The position numbers and the translations under genes are program-made. From NCBI GenBank assembly GCA_964030475.1, contig CAXIPT010000011.1, forward strand, positions 601,673-665,672: DNA of 64,000 nt, in the 5' to 3' direction. This DNA is from Tethya wilhelma (Eukaryota; Porifera; Demospongiae; Tethyida; Tethyidae). Position 1 is the first letter of the stretch. Each line of letters starts with the position of its first letter. This document shows positions 12,101 to 21,100 of the stretch, one piece after another. The notes below the pieces were generated by a model that ran no database searches, was not told where the DNA came from, and worked only from the letters and a program-made list of their open reading frames with translations.

Positions 12101-15100
12101 AGATCAAATCCGTCTTCAATCTCTCTTTGAGGACCCACTAAGGTTCTACAACCTTTCTGGAGGAGAAGCAACCGTCAACAGCGATGCCACAATTGTGACT
12201 ATCTCCCTCAATGCTCAAGATCTTAACTTCCTCAAGAGAGACGACCTGCTCTGTACTTTCAGATCGACCTGCTACTTTTCTGCAACAGAGAACTTCCTGT
12301 CTGACACAAGTGGAAACAACTTCAGTGCAACAATCCAGCAAGCTCCCGGATTTATTGTCGGTGACCTTATTGATGATGAAGCTGGACCTGTGCTAGTTGG
12401 ATACGATCTTAACTTTAACACTGAACAGCTTGTGTTACACTTTGACGAACCTGTAGATGTGAACACACTCAGATTGGAATCCATCTCTTTCCAATCTGCT
12501 CAGAATTCCTCTGAAGCTGATTCATCATACACACTGACAGGAGGTGAAATTCTGAGTGGAAATGTCGAAGATATAGTCATTCGTCTTTCACAAGATGATC
12601 TCAATGCCATCAAGCTTCTGAATGCAACAGATAGTGCAAATACAACCTATCTCACAGCTCTTGCAGACTTTGTTCGTGACACAGCTTACTCTCCAAACAG
12701 TGCCATTGCTATACCACCAGACAGCGGTCTCCAAGTTGCCATTTACACTGGCGATGCAACAGAACCCCAGTTGCTAGGCTACACTATCAATCTGAGAACA
12801 GAAGAGATCAGTCTGACATTTGACGAGCCAGTACTTGTTGATTTCTTTAACGTATCGGGCCTACTGCTTCACTCAGATGCCATGCAAGCTGGTAATGTGA
12901 GACGCCTTACTGATGGAGAGCTGCTCAATCCAAACAATGATTTTGCCGCCAGAATAATCAACATTGCTTTGTCTCGTGAAGACATTGCTGCAGTGAAGTT
13001 GGACGAGAATTTTGGCACCTCTGTCAACAATACCTACCTGACGATCGAAGCTGGCAGCGTGCTAGACACAGCAATGAACGAAAACAATGAAACTCTTGAT
13101 TTTATTGTGACAAGCATCGAAGAAGCTACAGCCATCACTTTCTCCAGACTGCTGGAATACACTCTAGACCTGAATACGGGACACTTACTACTCACCTTCA
13201 GTGATGTTGTGAACGTTTCCACCCAGTATCCGCAAGCTCTTCGCCTGCAAAGCCGTCGCACTGCATCTGCACTTCAAACTTTCACCCTCTCTGCCGATAG
13301 TCAATCTGACAGTCCAGATGGCCACATTGTCGACATAACCCTTTCACCGCTGGACGTGCTCAGCATCAATTCCATTGCAGGACTAGCCGGAAACATCAAC
13401 AACACATACATAATCATGAGAGCTGATTATATTGATGACTACAGGGGTAATGACATCTTGCCCATCACAGACGGTAGAGCCCTGCAAGCTGCCATCTTTA
13501 GAGGAGACGATTCACCACCAGATCTTCTTGAAGCTATTCTCGACTTGAATGTCGGTGCACTCAACTTGTCCTTTACGGATGCAGTTAGTGTATCTGAAGT
13601 GGTGCTGAATGGCATCACTCTGCAGAGTGAAGAAAATGTCACCATGTCTGATGCAGTCACAATTCCACTCACTGCAGCAAGGTCGATTGGTGTTTCACAA
13701 GATGGCCGAACCATCGTAATCTATTTCATTGTGGATGATCTCTTTGAGCTGCAAACTCAAGAGAATATCGGCACAAGTGTCAATAACACATTTATCAGCC
13801 TCTCTTCTGGTGCTGTGCAGGACTTCTTTGGCAACACTATTGATGAAGTTGAAGGATTTTCAGTGGCTAGAATTGTTCCTGATGGATCTGGTCCCATGCT
13901 TACATCCTTCAGCTTAGATCTTGACAGCGGTCTGCTAAATCTTACATTCTCTGAAACCATCAATGCAACAACATTCAATGCCACTGGGTTTGTCCTACAG
14001 TCCACTCAAGCCTCCGATGCTGTAAGCTACCAACTGACTTCTGGAATACCCAGCAGCAACAACTTCTTTGTTTCAGTTGAGCTGGAAACTGTCGATTTGA
14101 ACGAAATCAAACTGCTAAGAGATTTGGCTAACAGTGAAAACGATACCTACATCACTGTTGCATCTACAGCTGTTGAAGATTTGAGTGGAAATCAAGCAGT
14201 TGCAATCCTGTCAAGCTCAGCTTTGCAAGCTTCTGAAGTCATTGGCGATTTCTCTTCCCCAGAACTGATATCTTTCACGCTCGATCTAGACAGAGGCCTT
14301 CTTGGGCTTACCTTCTCTGAAGTTATCATCTCATCTCTGCTTGATTCCACGCAGATAACTCTTCAGAATGCTGAAAGAGTTGCCCTGGTTACTGAGAACA
14401 TTACGCTAGATGCTGTACCTGTGTTACAAGATGATTCAGACAGCGTTAACGTCACGCTTACAGCTAACGATCTGAATTTCATCAAAGCTGCTACATCTTT
14501 CGGTGACAGTGAGAACAACACCTTCATCAGTCTCACTGTTAACACCACCACTGACCTGGCAGGCAACAGCATTCTAGCTATCCCAATAACAAGTGCTTTA
14601 CGAGCTAGTCTTGTGATTCCTGATCGCGATCCACCAGTTATCACCAACTTTACTCTCGATCTTGGTAGTGCCATTTTGAGCCTCACATTCTCTGAAACTG
14701 TCAACGCTTTTACCCTGAATGCTACTCTCATCACACTTCAGAATGACCCATTAGCACCTACTGACTCGTACACCTTGACAACTAGTGGTATAAGTAGCAC
14801 GATTGAAAATGTTGAATCAGTCGATATCCAAATTAGCGTTCCCGATCTAAATGCTATCAAAGTGAGATCACTTGGATCAAGTCCTTCAGACACTTTCCTT
14901 CTACCTGGTACTGGAACCATTGCTGACATTGCTGGCAATTTCCTAGAGCAACCAACAATAGCTCTTCAAGCTTTCGATGTCTTGCCAGATACAGCTCCGC
15001 CAGAACTCCGTGGTTTCACACTGGACTTGAACGCTTCACAACTTATCCTCACTTTCAATGAGGCTGTTGATATTACCAGTATAGACGTCACAGGCTTTAC

Positions 15101-18100
15101 TATTGTACCTGAGCAGGGCACCATTGATCCAGCACGCACTCTCACCCTATCGGGTGGAAATGTCAGCAATAACTTTTTCGGAGATGAAATTACAATCTCG
15201 CTGCTAATGGATGACATTATCTTTTTGAAAGGAACGCCAGGTGTGGGTGAAACCGTGAACAACACTTTCCTGACAATTGTTGAAGGTAGTATAAATGACA
15301 CTTCAGGATTTCAGATTGCTGAAATTGAGCTTGCGAATGCTCAACCTGCTAGTGAGATTATTCCTGATGAGACCAGCTCAATTCTACTGGAATATTCTCT
15401 GGATGTCAACTCTGGTGTACTGGTTTTGACGTTCGATGAGCCAATTGACCCTCTATCCATCCAGGGACATTACATCATTATCCTTGACTCGAACAATGAG
15501 ACTGTGCAAGCCAATACAGTAACTCTCCAGCCTTCTACTACAGCCAATGCAGTTCTCAATGTACTCACAATCACTCTTATGCCACAAGATCTAGATGGCA
15601 TTAAACCCTTGGTCAACCAGTCCATCTTCTTGCGATTGCTGAGTGGAGCTGTCATGGATGTATTTGGCAATGCCATTCAGACCATCCCCATATCCGAAGC
15701 TCTCTCTCCTTCAAACATCACCTTCGATTCTACTCCACCAGAACTGGTGATGTTCTTCATTGACCTCACAAACGCCACTCTCGATCTATTCTTTGATGAA
15801 GCCACTGACCTGACTACAGTCGACCTGAATCAATTCACGCTTCAAAACGTCAACAGAACTGCTAGTGTCTCCTTCTCACCATCAGGCGGGATTGTAACCC
15901 TCCACCCAACTGTAACGTCAGCTTTGAGAGTGAACATCAGCACGCCTGATTTGAACGAGATTTACAGACTAGATCTGTGTACCAACAGCTCCAACTGTTT
16001 TGCAATATACACAGAAGCATTGGTGATGGATTATGCTGGTCTGAATGTGGTCAGCAGAGATGAATCTAACGTTCTTCCAGTGAGCCAATTCAACCCAGAT
16101 GAAGTTATTCCTGTTCTAGAAGAATTTCTACTCTTTGATCTTGACACGGGCTTGCTCACTCTAAGCTTCTCTGAAACAATCAGAGCTTCTTCTATCAATT
16201 TTGTCGGAGTGAGGCTGCAATCTTTCTCAGACAATCCAAGCAGATTCCTAGATCTTAGTGGCGGTACGACCACCAGTGAAAATGGTCTAACCATCATTGT
16301 GCAGCTTACACCTGACGACTTCTCAGCTCTCAAGCTTGATAACAGACTGTGTACCGATTTCACAAACTGCTACATCAACCTGCCGAATGGAACCTTCCTA
16401 GACATGGCTGAGAATCCCACACAGAGAGCTGTCAATCGTGCCTTTAGGTTTCTTTTTGATGTTTCGGGACCAATTCTGGATGAGTTCAACCTGGATCTGA
16501 ATACGGGTAGAATGTTGCTTATCTTCAATGAACCAGTAGAACCCAACACTCGTGATTTTACAGCCATCACGCTGCAAGATGCCCAACAGTCTAACGTACA
16601 GTATACTCTATCAGGTGGTACTATCGTCAACAGCATGCGAGGAAGAATGATTGAGTTTATTCTTGACCAAGACGATCTAGCTGCCATCAAATCAATGGAC
16701 AACCTTGCCACAGGACCTTCAGACACCTACATCACTTTTACATCTGATCTGATCGAAGATGTGAATAATCTTGCCAACCTTCCACTTGTGGATGGTGTAA
16801 ACGCTACGCGAGTCGCAGCTTACACGGCAGATATGCTTGAGGCAAATCTTCAGACGTTTAGAAATCTCGATCTTGATGCTGGCACAATCCAACTTGAATT
16901 TGACGAACCTGTGGACATCACTGCTATCCAGTACGACCAGTTTGTGCTTCAGAACACTCAAAATGGTGGTGATATCATGGTAGCACTAGATGGAGGTGAA
17001 GCTAGCTATGGAACGGACAGAACCATCATCATAATCCAGCTCAGTCCTCAGAATATTGTAGACGTGAAGGCTAATGATGGTATTGGATCTAATAGAGGCA
17101 ACACATTCATCAGTGCTGGTTCAATGGCCATTACTGATTTGGCTGGAAATGACCTTGTTCCAATATTGGCAACAAATGCTTTGCAAGTATCAATAGATCC
17201 ACTTCCTGACATCTCCAGCCCAGCTCTCATTGCTTTTTCACTCGATATGGACCTTGGTGTGATGTCACTAACTTTTGATGATGTCATGCGAGTGTCATCA
17301 TTCACGCCAGCTTCCATCACACTGCAGAACAACAGTACAGTTTCAGACCCAGCCAGTCAGTACAGACTAACAGGAGGAGACCGAATTACATCACAAGATG
17401 GCTACGAAGTTGCCTTCAATCTGAGCCAAACTGACTTTGAAGCTCTTCAAGCTAATCCAGATCTAGCTACCTTTGAGAATGATACCTACCTGAGTGCTTT
17501 GATGACTACAATTTCTGCTGTCAACATGTTCCCTCTGATCGCAGTACCAGCGAATGACGCTCTCAGAGTTACAGAATACATCCCCGATGAGACCAACCCT
17601 TTCATTACGGCATTCACCATTGATATCAATTCCGGTGAACTCATTCTCACATTCTCTGAAGTCGTGAACACCAGTACACTCGATCCAACGCAACTCACAG
17701 TCCAGAACTCCAGAAACATCACAGGAGATTTCATAATTCTCTCTGATGGAATCGTCACACCTAGCACGCCATCTTCTACCATTACAATTGAACTTGTCTT
17801 TGATGATCTTGAAGCTATCAAGATTATGATGAACTTGGCAGTCAATGAAACGACTACCTATTTGGCTGCAACCAACGAGACAGTATTTGATATGGTAGGT
17901 CTGCCTCTTGTGGAAATACCAACAGAAATGGCCATGCTTGCTTCTCTACATCTTGAAGACCAGCAGCCTCCAATGCTAACCAATTTCTCTCTGGATTTGA
18001 ACAGCGGACTTCTTAGTCTGACATTTGACGAGACTGTTCTTGTGGATTCACTCCAAACAGGAAGAATCACCATCCAGAATGAGGAAACCACACCCACCAC

Positions 18101-21100
18101 ATCCTACCAGCTATTTGGTGGTGGTGTTGTAGCAGGCAGCACGGATGGACCAGTCATAACCATCCTTCTTTCAGCTTTTGATCAAAACCGACTAAATGCT
18201 GATCAGACTGTAGCTCGAAATGATCAAAACACCTATGTCAGTCTTCAAACTGGTGCTGTTATGGACACTAACAATGTGCCATCTGCTGAAGTGCCGGTTA
18301 ATGCTGCTCTGCGAGTTGGAGAGTTCTTCCTTGACGGAACAAGACCAATCTTGCTCGGTTTTGACTTTGACTTGAACACAGGCACTCTGGTGCTATATTT
18401 CAACGAACTTGTCATTCCATCTTCATTCAATAGCTCCTTCTTTACCATTCAGAGCGAGAACAGCACCTCACCTACGGCTAGCTACACTCTCTCAAGTGGT
18501 AACACTCCAACAGCCACTACTGACAATGATACCTTGATCATCCCACTGATTGATGAAGACTTGAACGCAATCAAGATTGATTTCAATCTCTCAACTTCAC
18601 CAAATAATACTTACCTCAGTGTCAGATCTGGAGCTGTAACAGATGTTTTCCTGAATCCTCTTGAGCCTATCAGCCAGGCTGACGCTATCCAAGTCACAGA
18701 CTATACTCCTGATGATACTAACCCAACATTAGCAATGATCAGTCTTGATTTAAACACAGGAGTGTTTGTCTTCTCAGTCTCAGAACCAATCGATATTGAC
18801 AGCTTCAACATCTCACAAGTCACTATCACCAACAGTGCTACCAATCCTACAGTCTCTTATGTACTGACGGATGGAGTACTCAGCATCAACGGAACAACTC
18901 TCACAGTCTCTCTCAGCGATGAAGACATCTCTTTCTTGAACAGAAATTCCTCAATTGCTACCAATCGAGGAAACACCTTCATCGTAGCCACACCATTCCT
19001 CTTAAGGGACGGAGCTGGAAATCTCTTTGCAGGTATCCCGGCAGACATGCCCGAACAAGTGGATGCTATTGAAGAAGACACAACGCCACCTTCCCTCCTA
19101 TCTTTCAGCTATGTTGCCCCCGGTGACAGGGGAGGTGTGGTTTTGGTGCTTGAATTTTCCGAAGTTATCGATCCATCGACATTGAACGTGACTTCCATTA
19201 CTCTTCAAGATGCTGCTAACGTGACTCAAGCAGTTCAGACTTTCAGCCTAACAGACGGAGCATATGCCACACAAGATGCTTCAATTTTGAATGTGAATGT
19301 AACCGATGATGACTACAATTCTATTCTTAATCTGCTTCCACTCGGTACAAGCATCAACACCACCTTCTTGTCTATTGGAAGTGGAGCAGTTACTGATGTT
19401 GTTGGTAGACCGCTTGTTGAGATCTCAAGAGAAGCTGCACTCCAAGCATCAGTCTATTCTGTTGATCTTATAGCCCCTGAAGTATTTGGCTTCACGTATG
19501 ACTTGGATGCTGGTGCACTGGTGATCACATTTAGTGAAATTGTCAATCCAGATTCAGTCAACATCACGCAGTTCACCTTACAATCTTCTTCAAACAGTTC
19601 TGCTATATCTTACACTCTCAGTGATGGTAGCGCAACCTCTGATGGATTAAGACTGATCATTTCTCTGTCAGGTACTGATCTTGACGAAATCAATCGCAAT
19701 CCTGATCTAGCTACGTCTGAGAATAACACCTACCTCTCACTGACTAGCTTTGCAATCCAAGATGCCTCCAACAATATGGTTGTGGCTGTACTATCCACGA
19801 ATGCACTGCCTGTTGATGAGTATATTGATGATGAAACTGGACCGGTGTTGGTGTTCTTTGAACTCAATTTGGACATGCAAACTTTGACGCTGAGCTTCTC
19901 AGAAACTCTCAATGTTAGCAGCTTAGATCCTACTGCTATTTTGCTACAGAATGCCCAATTCAATGCAACACAACGGTTTAATTTGACGGGTGGATTCTAC
20001 CGAATGGTTGACTCCTCCTACATCAGGGTAAACCTGACTGACGAAGATTACCACACTCTCCAGACCCTTACTGATCTTGGCAGTTCATCAAATGACACCT
20101 ACATCTCATTCTCGTCAAATTTTGTCACTGATTTCTACGGAAACGCCATCTTGGATCTCTCTCCTGATGAAGCTCTAGGTGCAAGGACTGTTGGCGGTGA
20201 TACAATGAATCCAGCGCTGATTGGATTTGATTTTGATGCAAATGCTGGCGTTCTTGTGCTCAGCTTTGACGAAGTTGTGGAGATTTCTTCTTTCCAGCCT
20301 GCTGCCCTGACGCTACAAAATGCAATGACAGCTGCTACTTCAACCTACCAGCTTTCGACTAACAGCACTATCGTGAGTCCCATTTCTGATGTAGTGTCCA
20401 TCCAACTCAGTGACTCTGATCTCAACAACCTCAAAGTGTCGGCAATTTGTTTGGAGCAATCTTCCTGTTTCATCTCCTTCACAAGCTCACTGATTACCGA
20501 TACGTTCATGAACACACTGATACCTCGTATTGCCAGCAACGGTCTGGAAGTCACCAATCACACTCGTGACACAGTGCCACCACGATTGCTAAGATTTGTC
20601 AGCTTTGATCTCAATCTTGCTCAGTTTACTCTCGAGTTTTCTGAAGCCGTGAACACCTCCAACCTCGATCTTAGTGGGATCACGCTTCAATCCTTCATTG
20701 AAAATCCAGTTGATACTCTTGTCCTATCCAGTGGTACCTCGACTGAAAACGCAGCTGTGATTACAATCTCCTTGATGACCCAAGATGCGATCAATTTGAA
20801 ACAGAATCCATTCCTTTGTGGAAGACGAGGTACTTGTTACATAAGGATCCAATCCATAGCCATCACAGACATGTCAGGCAATGCTGTCGTAACCATCCCT
20901 GATGGTGAAAGTAGGCTGGCTGAAGGTTTCTCAGGTGATGATATCTCACCTATTCTGGACAATTTTGATCTTAACATTGACACCGGTGTGCTCACTCTCT
21001 CATTCAATGAGATTGTAGACACACGTTCCTTCAGACCGAGTGGCCTTGTGATCCAATCTGCAGCCAGCGTCACATCTCCTTCCAACATGTACAGACTTAC

